In this document: one piece after another, positions 1 through 11,823 of the stretch | Layout of the letters: each line of letters opens with the position of its first letter | How positions within the stretch are numbered: the stretch's first letter is position 1 | From: Sambucus nigra | Taxonomy: Eukaryota; Streptophyta; Magnoliopsida; Dipsacales; Adoxaceae | Assembly (NCBI GenBank): GCA_949130495.1 | Contig: OX422208.1 | Span: 638,114,523-638,178,522 of the forward strand | Length of the DNA: 64,000 nt | Direction: 5' to 3' | The notes under the pieces: generated by a model | The model's database searches: none | What the model saw: the letters and a program-made list of their open reading frames with translations, nothing else | What the model was told of the DNA's origin: nothing | Translations under genes and position numbers: made by a program

Positions 1-1220
1 GACTTCCCAGTTTGGCCTCTGTAACTTCGTTCGAAATGTCGTTCGAACGAGATTTCCAACGAGATTTCTAACGAGTTCATTTTTCAAAGACACTGGAAAT
101 TCGTTAGAATGTCGTTAGAAGGCCGTTCGAACGAGACTTCATTCGAACGATAAATCTCGTTCGAACGAGATTTGGTGGGAATAGTTAAATGACAATTTTC
201 ACCCACTTTCTCATTATCTTTCCCCACTAATTTTTGACTGAATATATAAGTGCGGGAACCAACTTTGGAAAGTTAACTTTTTCATACACATCTATCTCCA
301 AGATAGATTTTGAGAGCAAAAGAGAAAAATGAAAAGTTCATGTTTTAAAGTGTCTATTTTTTAAAGAAAAATTCATTTACACTTTAGTTTTCACCCATAT
401 TGTTTATTCCAAGTATTCTCTCTCTCTATATACATTGCTTGGAGTTTGGTACCAGTTTTTCATCTCTACTGTTTTCAAGAGATGTTTGGGGTTGCTTCTA
501 AATCCCACAAAGAAGAAGATGTTTACGTTGATTTACCCACTTGGAGAAAGGCTCCTTGTTCCGGTGACGGTGACCATATACAGTCCGATCGGTGGATTTC
601 GAGACCGCGGTGGAGCTCCGTGATTATTCTCTAGGCAGAGGTTGATACAAGAAGACGCATCGGGGCTTGAGAGGGATCGAGTCGAGTGTTGTAATTCATC
701 TTGCTTGTATTTGTAAATTCCATACTTAGTGGATTTGAGGCTAGAGCCGTCCGAGATTTTTTTTCCGTTGTGGGTTTTTTCTCGTACATCGCGGCGTAGT
801 GGTTGAATTTCTTATTTTATCTTGTGCAAACTCACCTAGAACGCATGCTTAGGTAATAAGATAAAATTTGGTTTTAATCACTACATGTTTAATTTGGTGC
901 TAATTAAGTTGGGTAATGTTTGATTAATTCAAGTCATTAATTTATTGTGTTAAAATTTGGTTTGACCTAATTTGTTAAAATCGAGAAATATGACTTAGGC
1001 AAATTTTCTAGGACTTGGATTAATTGTGTGTAAGTGAAATTAACATAAGTGTGTGTTTTAATCTTATTTCACTTTGTTTAATTTTGTTTTGAAAAAAAAT
1101 TAAAATTTGTAATTTGTTTAATTTGAACCATCATCTTACGCTTCCGCATATCCATCTCATAAAAGGAAATTATCTTTTTGAAGTAAAAGAATTTAAAATT
1201 GGGGCCCTTTTGTTCCAACA
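1..1220 (+). repeat. 5' LTR of element A (3' portion)
   Basis: This is the direct repeat of 5578-6828 with scattered substitutions and small indels. It ends in CCAACA at 1215-1220, two bases before the primer-binding site. The first roughly 480 bp of the LTR lie left of the window, judging from the full 3' copy. It includes the palindrome-rich stretch 20-175, a TATA-like box at 243-249 and a conserved leader. Confidence 0.9.
20..249 (+). promoter_or_regulatory. Palindrome array and TATA-like box in the A 5' LTR
   Basis: From 27 to 172 the core TTCGAA recurs in repeats of the type GTCGTTCGAACGAGA, some exact and some with one change. About 70 bp further on, TATATAAG at 243-250 is a plausible TATA box. 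The spacing suggests U3 enhancer-like repeats upstream of the transcription start. In the 3' LTR the TATA position has mutated to TATCTAAG (about 5835), so the two copies may differ in activity. The function is inferred from position only. Confidence 0.55.
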
Positions 1221-1222
1221 AG

Positions 1223-1234
1223 TGGTATCAGAGC
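1223..1234 (+). other. Primer-binding site of element A
   Basis: TGGTATCAGAGC lies two bases after the LTR end. It is the standard plant PBS complementary to the 3' end of initiator methionine tRNA and fixes the 5' LTR boundary at 1220. Confidence 0.9.
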
Positions 1235-1283
1235 CAAAGCGATAAATTATTTCGTTAAGATCCTTTAATTATTTTTGGCTAAA

Positions 1284-3184
1284 ATGGAATTTTCCCCATT
1301 TTATAAATTTCCTATTTTCGATGGTTCTAATTACGTGTATTGGAAAGCGCGTATGAAATCGACACTTAAATCTATCGACGAGAGGGTTTGGTTATCTGTA
1401 GTTAACTGGTGGTCCCCACCAACTCATTTAGTGGATAATGAACGTGTTCCCAAACCGTCCGATAGATGGAGTGAGAGTGAATTTAAACTTTCTAATTTTA
1501 ATTCCCGAGGTTTAAATGCCTTGTTTAGCGCGGTCACACCGAATGAATTCCGATGCATTATGACGTGTGAAACCACTACAGAAGCTTGGGATATCGTGAA
1601 AGCTTCAAAACTCCAAAACCTCACCACTCAATTTGAAACCATCAAAATGAATGAAAAATAAACTTTTGATGAATTTTATGCTAGACTTTCCGATAATGTT
1701 AATTCATCTTTTAATTTGGGAGAGAAAATACCCGACAACCGAGTAGTAAAGAAAATTTTAAGTTCCCTACCCGATAGATTTATTCCAAAAGTGACCGTTT
1801 TAAATTCTTTACCAACTTTAGCCTCTATGAAATTAGAAGAGCTCGTAGGTGATTTACAAAACTAAGAACTGGACATGTTTCCCTCTAAAACCAAAAATAA
1901 AATTGAAAAGGGCCTTGCTTTAAAAGCCCGTAAAGAGGATAAACAACTAGTAGAGAGCGAGAGTGATAGTGACTCGGAAGATATGGCCTTGTTTGCTTGG
2001 AAATTTCAAAAGTTTCTTAAAATTAAAAAAGATAAATTTAAAAATGACTTTAAGAAATTTGAAACTTCTAAGCATGACAAAGCCGAGAGGAACTCTAAAG
2101 CTATTAATGAAAATTTAAGTAGGGACGAGTCAAATAGGTGTTTTGGTTGTGAGGGTTATGGCCATAGGGCTTCTGAGTGCCCCACTAAACTAAGGAGAGA
2201 GGGTAAGCGACCCATTATATATAATGCGACCCTCAGTGATAGTGATAAGGAAGAGGGACCCGATTCCCTCACTAAGACCAACTTTGTGGCTTTTATGTCT
2301 AGTCATGTGAGCACCGATAGTGAATCTTCTCATGAAGATATTCAAACACATGACACTTTCGAGATCAAAGTTTTTGATTCCCTTATTTTTGATGGTAGTG
2401 AGAGTGAAGAAGAGAGAGAGAGAATGAAAATGATGACGTTGATGTGAGTGAACTTCAAAATGCTTTTCAAGAACTTTATGAAGAATATATTAAATTGAAA
2501 AGAGCTAATTTGAAGTTAGAAGCGTGTTTAAAAGAGTGTGTCAAGGTCATTGATGATAGTGCGTTAGTGGAAGACCTTAGGACACGAAAGAGATCTCTTC
2601 GAGAGAAGCTAGAATATATAGAAGGCGATAGAGATAGCCTTAGAGGTTTAATGGAATTCTTGAAAAAGGAGCTTCTCGAGTTTGAAGAGAGAAATGTGTT
2701 GTTAGAGTCTATAATTGTAGAATTAGAAATTAAAATAAAAGACTCTAGCAAAGTCAAATTTTATTTGGATTGTAGGTCCGAAAAACTTGATAAGATCTTA
2801 GGAACGGTCCAAATAAAAAATGACTTGTGTGGTTTAGGCTTCGATACTTTTAGTGAATCAACACATAAAGCCAAAACCAACGTTTTAGGAGAATCGCCTA
2901 GGAAATCCTTTAGAGATCACTCTTTAGGTAAATATTTTCGCCGTGAGTTCAAGTGTTCACATTGTGGTTGAAAAGGTCATTTTAGGAAATTTTGTTTTGA
3001 TCTTAAACGAGTTCCTAGAAAATCGAAAGGTAAGGAAACCGAGGTAGACAAGATTCCTATACCCCGAGATCGTCATTCATCATTAGTTTGGGTTAGGAGA
3101 TCCGACTTGGTAGCTTTACAAGATAGGGTTTTTGATTCTCATTTACTTTCACATGCTTCCTCCCTTGCAAAATCTAAAGGTTGA
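1284..3184 (+). pseudogene. gag: Copia-type gag of element A, broken
   Basis: Gag packages the element RNA in cytoplasmic particles. The first ATG (1284) opens MEFSPFYKFPIFDG, with the WKARM block typical of plant UBN2/DUF4219 gag. A CCHC knuckle (CFGCEGYGHRASEC, near 2140) follows, then an acidic Ser/Asp-rich part, a long coiled coil (about 2450-2800) and a second knuckle begun by CSHC (near 2957). Stops break the frame at 1659, 1863 and 2969; the last falls inside the second knuckle and looks like Trp to TGA. A frameshift sits in the GA-repeat near 2412-2424. After the second knuckle the frame runs about 70 codons to 3184. No protease motif follows, so this appears to be a gag-only element, not a truncated gag-pol. 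Confidence 0.85.
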
Positions 3185-5081
3185 ATGTGTTAGTTTTATT
3201 TGCATACTTTAGCGTTGTACTTCATGATAAATTCACATGCTAAATGTATGCTTGTTTAATCATTTTCTAGTCTATGCTCTGTGCTTAATCACATGCTAGA
3301 ATTATGATTCTTGTTTATCTTTTGTATTATATTTCCTTCATTTTTGTTTGCATTAAATGAAAAGTACAAAAAGATTTTTGGTTTATCATTTACATTTTAT
3401 CTTATTAGCAATTTAAGCTTAATGAAATATTCAAACGATTTTTGTTTGTCTTTTGAGTATACATTTTTATTTTTGGTTAAAAATTTCAAAAACTCAAAAA
3501 GACTTTTTATTTTGGGTGTATTTTAGTTTGACACACTTTATGTGGCATATACTTGTGTTTGAATCCCATATTTTTCGCTCCCATGTGGCTAGAACATTTG
3601 GTTTAGATTGTCAATCCTTATTATGTTATTTACCATGCTTACATGGAGTAGTTGGATTTTGTGTTGATATAATGGATTCTATTTTTATATGCCTCAATTC
3701 ACACATGCACGAGCTCTTTTGAAATTTTAACTTCATATGTATGTATATTTGAGCTTTGTGAGGTGTTCTCCTACCAATCTAGTCATCTACATATTTGTAA
3801 CCTAGGAGGACTAGTGCATGTCAAAATCCGTTGCACGTGAGATTTGTGAGATATAAAATTAATATGTATAAATGTGCACGGGGAAGGGCTCCGAAAGGAT
3901 TTATTGTCATTTGCAAATAGTAAGCCACCGTTTGTTTGGACCTAAAAGAAATACGTGGTCCAAAGGTCTAAAAGAAAATATGGCATTAAAAGAAAATATT
4001 TGCTAAGGCCTATGTTTGATTGATATATTCATTCAAAATTAATATATGCTTATTTAGGGAGATTGGATGGTATATCAACGGTTTGCACAATGTCCGTTTA
4101 TCCTAGTTGCGTTTTCATTGTCATGACTCTATTGGTTTGTAGAATCATCAATATGCTAAGCTTGTATGCATTGTGTATGTTTGTTCATTGAGTTCAATCT
4201 ATATTGTCACATGAGGTTATATTCAAATGTGATGAAGTTTGCAATCAATTGATAACTCCATGAACATGTTTTAAGTGATTGGGTCTAAATTTAATTGTTG
4301 CTAGTTCACACCCCAACACTTCCATTTTCATATGACACATTTTTTCCATATGAGTGTGAAAAGCTTATCTTATTTTGTGTCATTTGTGTGTTTATATCTA
4401 TATGTGTGTACTTATGCTTAGCTTGTATCTCTTGTGTATACATATATATGATATTTTGTTTATGTCTTTGCCATGTTTAACCAGTCCATTTATGCTTCAA
4501 TTCATAATTGACACCTTGTTTGTTGCGTAGTTTGTTTGATATCACATGCCTAGAATTTTATTTGTCACATTAGTATCATTTGTTGTCGCATCATAGTTGG
4601 TATTCATTTTTATGGATTAGTTATGTTTTTGTTACCCATATGCTTTCATGTTCTTATCACTTTATGCGTCATGTTTAAATTAGTTTTATCCTTTGTCTAT
4701 TCCTGAAAAAAAAGGGGGAGAATGATAGGGGGAGAAAAGGTATCTAAACCTATTATAATGATATCTTAGTTTCGGGGAGACTTATCATAGGGGGAGACGT
4801 CTTTCTAAGTTTAGCTGATAAAGGGAGAGAATTAATTTAGGGGGAGTAATTACTTTAATTGCATTAAATATTTTGATTTGATATTCCCTATGCGTGTAAT
4901 GTGTTTGCTTAAGTGTGCAGGAATTATATTATAAGTGGCAACTTTCACCGGCAAAGATTGTGATCCTTTGGGTTGTTTGAGTCAAGCATTGTATTTTTAG
5001 TTTGGGTGGAAAATTTTTGTCAGTCTAGTAGAGCTTGACGACCCTTTAGGATTTTTGTTTAATTTTTGTCCCGGAATAGCC
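3185..5081. other. Non-coding interior of element A
   Basis: This 1.9-kb T-rich stretch has only short chance ORFs. Its one regular feature is a cluster of purine tracts of the type GGGGGAGA at about 4712, 4727, 4789 and 4839, which resemble the real polypurine tract at 5082. No reverse transcriptase or integrase motif was found in any frame. Confidence 0.7.
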
Positions 5082-5094
5082 AAAGGGGGAGATT
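5082..5094 (+). other. Polypurine tract of element A
   Basis: AAAGGGGGAGATT directly precedes TGTAAGG, the start of the 3' LTR. It would prime plus-strand DNA synthesis. Confidence 0.85.
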
Positions 5095-5318
5095 TGTAAG
5101 GACACAAATTTCCAATTGAGTCCCTTGTAGTTTTGGCTCAATTCCGGACAAAAATGTTTGTGTTACAGGATAGTGTTTAATGTACCTATTTCAAGCCTAT
5201 GACGAGTTTGTTGAAGATGTAGTGGCCAAGTGTATAAAGCTTCATCAAAATGCCAAGTTTAAGTGCCTCGTTTCTATGTCATCAACAGTGGTTCCATGCT
5301 CCCAAGGTATGAATGCAT

Positions 5319-5321
<3 letters not shown>

Positions 5322-5376
<55 letters not shown>
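5322..5376. repeat. (TA)n microsatellite in the A 3' LTR
   Basis: An uninterrupted run of about 27 TA units. The equivalent position of the 5' LTR is outside the window. Confidence 0.95.
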
Positions 5377-5378
<2 letters not shown>

Positions 5379-5509
5379 AGCTTGGAACAGTATAATGGGT
5401 CTAGGTTTAATTAAAACTGTTGTTTATTTTCAGAAAGATTTTATTAAAACATTAAATAAAGTTTAGAAAGTTTCTAGGATAAAAATGAAAATTTCCAACT
5501 TTCTAGAAG

Positions 5510-5755
5510 TTCGTTTGATATGTCGTTCGAACGAGTTTTTCGTTCGAACCAAATGTCGTTCGAATGAGTTTGCCAACGAGTTCCCAGTTTGGCCTTTGTA
5601 ACTTCGTTCGAAATGTCGTTCGAATGAGATGGATGTTCGAACGAGATTTCTAACGGTTTCATTTTTTAAATACACTGAAACTTTGTTAGAATGTCGTTAG
5701 AAGGCCGTTCGAACGAGACTTCATTCGAACGATAAATCTCGTTCGAACGAGATTT
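5510..5755 (+). promoter_or_regulatory. Palindrome array in the A 3' LTR
   Basis: About nine sites built on TTCGAA or TTCGAA-like cores (GTCGTTCGAACGAG and variants) lie upstream of the TATA position. The part 5580-5755 matches 3-175 of the 5' LTR, and 5510-5580 shows the array is longer than the window exposes in the 5' copy. Confidence 0.6.
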
Positions 5756-6828
5756 GGCGGGAACAGTTAAATGGCAATTTTTGACAGTTTTCACCCACTT
5801 TCCCATTATCTTTCCCCACTAACTTTTGACTGAATATCTAAGTGCGGGAACCAACTTTGGAAAGTTAACTTTTTCATACACATCTATCTCCAAGAGAGAG
5901 TTTGAGAGCAAAAGAGAAAAAGGAAAAGTTCATGTTTTAAAGTGTTTATTTTTCAAAGAAAAATTCATTTACACTTTAGTTTTCACCCATATTGTTTATT
6001 CCAAGTATTCTTTATATATATATACATTGCTTGGAGTTTGGCACCGGTTTTTCATCTCTACCGTTTTGAAGAGACGTTTGGGTTTGTTTCTAAATCCCAC
6101 AAAGAAGAAGATGTTTGTGTTGATTTACCCACTTGGAGAAAGGCTCCTTGTTCCGGTGACGGTGACCATATAAAGTCCGATCGGTGGATTTCGATACTGC
6201 GGTGGAGCTCCGTGATTATTATCTAGGCAGAGGTTGATACAAGAAGATGCGTCGGGGCTTGAGAGGGATCGAATAGAATGTTGTAAGTCATCTTGCTTGT
6301 ATTTGTAAATTCCGTACTTAGTGGATTTAAGGCTAGGGCCGTCCGAGGTTTTTTCCCGTTGTGGGTTTTTTCTCGTACATCGCGACGTAGTGGTTTCATT
6401 GCTTATTTTATCTTCTGCAAACTCACCTAGAACGCATGCTTAGGTCATAAGATAAAATTTTGTTTTAATCACTACATGTTTAATTTGGTGCTAATTAAGT
6501 TGGGTAATGTTTAATTAATTCAAGTCATTAATTTAATGTGTTAAAATTTGGTTTGGCCTAATTTGTTAAAATTGAGAAATATGACTTAGGCAAATTTTCT
6601 AGGACTTGGATTAATTGTGTTTAAGTGAAATTAACATAAGTGTGTGTTTTAATCTTATTTCACTTTGTTGAATTTTATTTTGAAAAAGAAATTAAAATTT
6701 GTAATTTGTTTAATTTGAACCATCATCTTACGCCTCTACATATCCATCACAAAAAGGAAATTATTACTTTTAGAAGTATAAAAGAATTTTATTTGTTTAA
6801 AAATTTGGGGCCTCCTACGTTTCAAACA

Positions 6829-8947
6829 CTTGCTCATGGGTAGATCGGTTCAAGGGTCCTTTCTACTGATGAAGCTGTTGCTGTTGCTGCTGCTGCCCTC
6901 TCTAGAGTTAGGTTATTGGAGGGACAAGAATAATTTAACTTTGGTAGCTACTACTTTAACCGTTCCCTTTTATCTACATGTATTACTGCTATTCGTTTAC
7001 TGACTTTAATAATTTTTTAGACTTTTACCATTTTTGGTTGATTATGATAAACTTTTAAGGAGGGACGACCAACTGAGGGAGTCCTTTGTGAAGGTTGAGG
7101 CTTCCTTCCAAGGCCTAAAGGAGTCTCTAGATGCTGTGAAGAGAGACCAGGAGAGAAATAAGAAGAAGTGGGAAGATATGAGGAAACTGGAGGAAGGAAA
7201 TATCAATGCTGATAAGGCTTTCAGTGATGCAGTGAAGAAGGCTGAGCAGGCCAAAAAGGTTGATCAGGATGCGAAAAAGATGGCTGATGATGCCAATAAT
7301 AACATTCAAGAGCTAAAGGTCAAGAAGATGAAGGAGAAGGAAGATGCTTACACCCGGGGATGGGATAAATCATTCTCCATTACAACTGTGTAAGTGGAGT
7401 ATTTAAAGATGTCCTCCCTTAAAGAAGGATAGAATGCTGCTCTGTCCCAGGTCTGTACTGCCTTAGATTCTGAACTCTTCCTCCAACATAACCCTAGCAT
7501 TCCACCGGTGATTAAAAAGGAGGTTGATGATGAAAAATGGATGGCCGAGTCATCTGTGCCCTAAGAAATGGCCATAGTTGTTACTCTTCCCGAGGATGAA
7601 GTCGCTCAGAACAAATAGAAGTTATATATGCTTAAGGTCCTTTATGTAGGGGTTGGCTTGTATTTTTTATGTTTTTGGAATTCGAACAATTTCTTCTTGT
7701 AACTATCCATTACAAATATAATTAAATGCCATTTTTCTTCATTATTGTCCATTATGAACATTTCTCTTGAACTTTCCATACTAATGCCTTATTTTATTCC
7801 CTTCAACTTAACTCTAGGAAGGTTATTTTGGAAGTTATCGTGATCAAACTCTATAGAAAGAGTGTTCATTTTTTGGTGCAGGCAGTAAAGAACTTGATGA
7901 AGAGGAGCTAGAAAAACTGCTCGACGTAGGTGTTGCTGTACAAATTAAAGAGGTGTATCTCCATTTGCACAGGATGTTTTGCAAAGAAGTGGCGACCAAT
8001 GCTTCATACTATGAAATGATACTCCAATTGTAAAGAGAGCATAAAGAAGTAATTTCTAGTTTGTCAGCCGATTATGAAAAGAAGTTTTCCCTGCTCAGTA
8101 GTGATAGTGGTTTTGATAAGAAACTGCAAGATATATCCTCGATATTTGCTAAAAGGGGGGTTATTCTAAAATTCGAGGTGAAAAGTGCTCGAGAGGTAGA
8201 TGGTCTATTAGAACAAGAGAATAATATGTTGATGGATTAACTTAAGGGTTTGAAGAAGTCTCCTGATGCCTATGAAAGCAAGGGTGCATTTTTTTTAGAG
8301 CAAGAAAATGCTCATCTGAAGGAGGAGATAGAGAAATTAAAAAATCAAAGGGTTGTCAGTCATTTAGGCAAGCCATTATTGCTTGTCCGTCCGTCCATTA
8401 AAGAAGAGAGAATAAAAAAGACTTTGGAAAACCAAGTTAATCGGATAAAGAACCATTCTTCAACCATCAAGAGATTGAATGAGAAGGTTGACCATCTTAC
8501 CTATCATTTCCATAAGCATCCACGCACTGTTTGGATAATTGGTTATTATGAAGCTTTAGCACACATGGGTGAAGATATGGAACAAGCCCTAAGAGAGGGT
8601 TGTAAGTGGGGATGGATCAATTCCCTTCTGTCTTAAAGGTGCTCGAGAAAGATCCTTTGTGGTATTAACATGATTCATGGTGCTTGGACCAACCTAATCC
8701 TCTATTCAAGCTGGACACTAAGTGGATTACTACTGATGCAATCCTTATCAATATGGTTGGAAAGTAACTGGGAGATTATGGACTTTATGGGGATAATGTA
8801 CTTAGTCGGACTCTGAACTTATTAGATAAACCCATTTCTAGCAGGCAAACTAGACTTAGAGAGTTGGGGTCCACTGTTCTTCCCTCAACTTTAGATGTTC
8901 CTCCTGGAGGGATGGAGAAGGCACTTGGGAAACGTAACACAAAATGA
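6829..8947 (+). pseudogene. Antisense extra ORF of element C (3' part), spliced type, broken
   Basis: It is antisense to C pol and homologous to the C-terminal half of the B extra ORF (19444-26231). The shared blocks are an Ala-rich segment before the first intron, a long Lys/Glu coiled coil (7034-7370), a Gly-Trp-Asp-Lys motif near 7360, an acidic Pro-rich part (7490-7610), a second coiled coil (8010-8480) and a C-terminal block with TYHFHKHP and GYYEAL (8490-8570). A likely intron spans 6907-7020 (GTTAGG to TTTTTTAG), at the place equivalent to B intron 24951-24874. Another acceptor (TTTGGTGCAG) ends at 7881. In-frame stops occur at about 7391, 7561, 8031 and 8238. Its 5' half, including any gypsy-type transposon domain, was separated by insertion of A. 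Its function is unknown. Confidence 0.75.
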
Positions 8948-9546
8948 GAATCTTTTACTATTTTTTTGTAATAAACTATATTGATGAGCATTGTCTTGTA
9001 ATTATATGATAGTAATGAGAAATTGGAATAAAAACTTTGCACGTAATGAAACTTGAATTGTTCCTTTGTATGATTGTGGCCTACTAGTAGTTTAGCCATA
9101 TGATTAGGTGGTCGACAGTTAGCCAGCTGATCTGCCTTATTGCTTATCAATTTGGAAGAACATAAGTTGTCCATCCTTAGGTTCTACTAACACGTTTATG
9201 TTAGTTACCATTTGAGACCAAATGTTTTAGGATTTTTCCTTAATTCGGTCTGGTAAAACTTCTTGTTCTTGACATTAAGGAGTTATACACGAAGTTTTAG
9301 GTTTGGAACTTCTCCTTCGTGACTTGTCAAAGATGAAGCCATACACGAAGTTTTGAATTTGTGGGACTAATACACAGTAAGTCAATCATTGGCTTCTTTC
9401 TTTATTATTTGGGATTGTATATCTCCCATTTACAAAAAAATGAAAATAAAACATGGAAAGGAAATTAACATTTAATGAATTGGTTGTTCTTTATTAATGC
9501 TAAAAAAATGAGTTACATAAATATTGAAAGTTTAAATTCCTAATGA
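8948..9546. other. Untranslated spacer of element C between pol and antisense ORF
   Basis: No coding potential. Short repeats of the type TACACGAAGTTTT occur at about 9285 and 9342, a weak echo of the tandem-repeat region found at the same place in B (18671-19165). Confidence 0.55.
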
Positions 9547-11823
9547 TTATTGATAATACTTTCTCAAGTGCTGAGCATTCCATAGGCTTTTGAATTGTTC
9601 TCATTTCAAGGTTTCTAGACGATAAGTACATGGTCGAACAACTGTAGAGATATGGTATGGACCATGGCAATTTTCCTCCAATTTGTTTCCTTTTTGGATT
9701 ACTTTCTTTAAAACATAGTCCGCCTCTTTTAGATTGCTCGGCTTAACCCTCCTGTTGTAGATCTGAGCAATTCTTTGTTAGTAGGCTACCTCATGCAGTG
9801 TCGCATTTCTTGTAACTTCATTAATCAAGTCTAAGTCCAGCCTTCTAATGAGGTATCTCTTAAAGGAGTTAAAGTTGATTACTATGTGATTGGGGAAACC
9901 AATTTTTATGGGGACCACGACTTTTGTCCCAAATGCCAACATATAAGGAGTTTTGCCAGTAGTTGTCCTATAAGCCCAGAGTACACTTTGTATCTCATTG
10001 ATCTAGTTCCCTTTGGCATCATCCAACCTTTTCTTTAGCCCATCGAGCAAATTTTTATTTGTCACCTCGGTTTGGCTGTTGTATTGAGGGTGTCCAGTAG
10101 CATAATACAACTTTTGGATCTTGGGATAGATACAATAATCTTCAAATTCTTAGTTGTCAAACTGTGTGTTGTGGTTTGTGATAAAGGCATATGGTGTATA
10201 ATACCGACATGTGGACTTTCTTGTAGGGAATATCAATAGCCTCCACCCACTTAGTGAAGTAATCAATGGAAATGACTGAGTACTTAAATATTCCTCTGGC
10301 CTTCTAAAGTGGGCCGACGAAGTAAATTCCCTAGATAGAAAATGACCATTGGGATGTGATAGGCGTAAGCACTTCTCCAGGTGTTTTGTGAATTGTTAAA
10401 AACTTATGGCATTCATCACATCATCTCGCATAGTCAACACAATATGCTTTCATAGTTGGCCAGTATTATTTCGGGTGGCCACTCATCTGATCAATGATCT
10501 TCCCGTCTAATGGGCTCCACAAGATACCTCATGTACTTTTTTAATCAGATCTTGTACTTCGATAGGATGGACACATTTGCGTCGTGAGATAATGAATCCT
10601 CTCTTCTATAATACTCTCATAACGTAGCTAGCTATTTTGTACCTCAGTTTTCTAGCTTCCTTTGAGCCAGCTGGTAGGATGCCTTTCTCAATAGACTCCT
10701 TGGTTAGATCCATCCATGAGGGACCCAAATCCAATATAATCAAGTTGATGTTTTCTTTATAAACGCTTCTATGCATGAGTACTTCTATTGAAATGGTCCA
10801 CATCAATTCAGTTCTCATTGCAGAAGTCAGTTGAGTGAGTGCATCTGCTCGGGCATTGTCAACCCTTGGATTTCTAACCATTTTGACCTCTGGTGATTGG
10901 ATGTTATGTCTTACACCATGGATAAGTACCGCATCATATATTTTCCTTTGACCCCGTATAGTCCCAACACTTGATTAACAATCAATTGGGAGTCATTGTG
11001 AGCCAGTGCTTGCTCGGCAGCCAAGGATATTGCTAGTTTAAATCCTGTGATTAGCGCCTTATATTCTGCTTCATTGTTGGAATCTTTGAATTGGAATCTA
11101 AGTGTATAATACACGTACATGTCATATGAGGTATTGATTATAATCTTGACACCGCTACCTTTGGCTCATGATGATCTATCTATATAAGTCTTTCACAAGG
11201 GCGAATCCTCCTTAAAGTACCCTCAACCAAGGATCCATAGTTGAATATATTTTGGATTTTCTCTAGATAGCATGCAGTAGTTTCTCATGCAGTATATGTC
11301 TGGTATGTCTTCTTCATGATTAGTCATCTCAGTCATGGAGCTATCTTCTAGATAAGTCTGCTCGATTGGATTCATTATTGAATTTTTTTTCGAAGAAGTC
11401 TTCTCGACTAGCTTTGCTACTAAGATCTCTCCCGTAGGAGTCTCCTTAAAAGGTTTTTCTTTATAAGTAAGCTCATCTATGAAGACTATTATCGCCTGTA
11501 CTTTCAATGCTATTTTAAGTTCATAGTGTATATCATATTCTCCAATCTCTACAATCCATGCCATCAATCTCATTAACTTCTCTAGTTTGTGAATGGCTTG
11601 GCACAATGGCAAGTTCGTGTAAATCACAATAGTATGGCCCTAAAAATATGGTTTCATTCTTTGTGAGGCTTCATTGAGAGCCAAAGCTAGATTTTCCAAA
11701 CGTGGGTAATGAATTTTTGCACCCTGAAAGTCCTTACTGGTATAGTAGACTGGTTTTTTCACCCCATTGTCGAGTCGAATAAGTGCCGAGCTAATTGTCG
11801 ACTCAGATATCACCAAATACAAG
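9547..11823 (-). pseudogene. pol: Element C pol, distal part: RNase H, second RNase H, integrase
   Basis: Reading leftward from the B insertion, the RNase H following reverse transcriptase (11822-11223) aligns with B from KLYLYL onward. The second, Tat-specific RNase H is marked by FKDSNNEAEYKAL (near 11085) and NARADAL (near 10850). The integrase follows (10600-9700), with YNSQTEVTNK-type core, and the conserved C-terminal tail HLRKYYQ stops at 9547-9549. Stops and frameshifts are frequent. The frame begins abruptly at 11823, where B inserted; the same frame continues across the gap at 27344 once B and one copy of ACAAG are removed. Confidence 0.85.
11819..11823. other. Target site duplication of element B, left copy
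   Basis: ACAAG immediately precedes the B 5' LTR and is repeated immediately after the 3' LTR at 27339-27343. Confidence 0.95.

Larger units (their letters stand above)
1..6828 (+). mobile_element. Element A: gag-only Copia-type LTR retrotransposon, 5' end outside window
   Basis: Positions 1-1220 are repeated in the same orientation at about 5578-6828, so they are the 5' and 3' LTRs of one element. Between them lie a PBS (1223), a broken gag (1284-3184), 1.9 kb without coding potential and a polypurine tract (5082). I see no protease, integrase or reverse transcriptase, so the element needed enzymes from a relative. The gag type (UBN2-like domain plus CCHC knuckles) and the initiator-Met-type PBS point to the Copia superfamily. 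Its right end abuts the antisense ORF of element C, so A probably inserted into C. The left target duplication is outside the window and cannot be checked. Confidence 0.85.
5095..6828 (+). repeat. 3' LTR of element A, complete (1734 bp)
   Basis: It starts TGTAAGGACAC after the polypurine tract and ends TTTCAAACA at 6828, matching the 5' copy end. It contains a (TA)n run (5322-5376), palindromes at 5510-5755, a degraded TATA position near 5835 and the conserved leader (6020-6250). A block at 5186-5315 is also conserved in the separate LTR fragment K. Confidence 0.88.

Noticed and set aside
4295..4480. Cys-rich small ORF in the interior of A
   Set aside because: It lies in a T-rich non-coding stretch; Cys, Phe and Val are what TGT/TTT/GTG-rich DNA gives by chance.
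5180..5466. ORFs running through the (TA)n tract of the A LTR, and the similar ORF at 41228-41437
   Set aside because: The Tyr-Ile repeats are simply the translated microsatellite.
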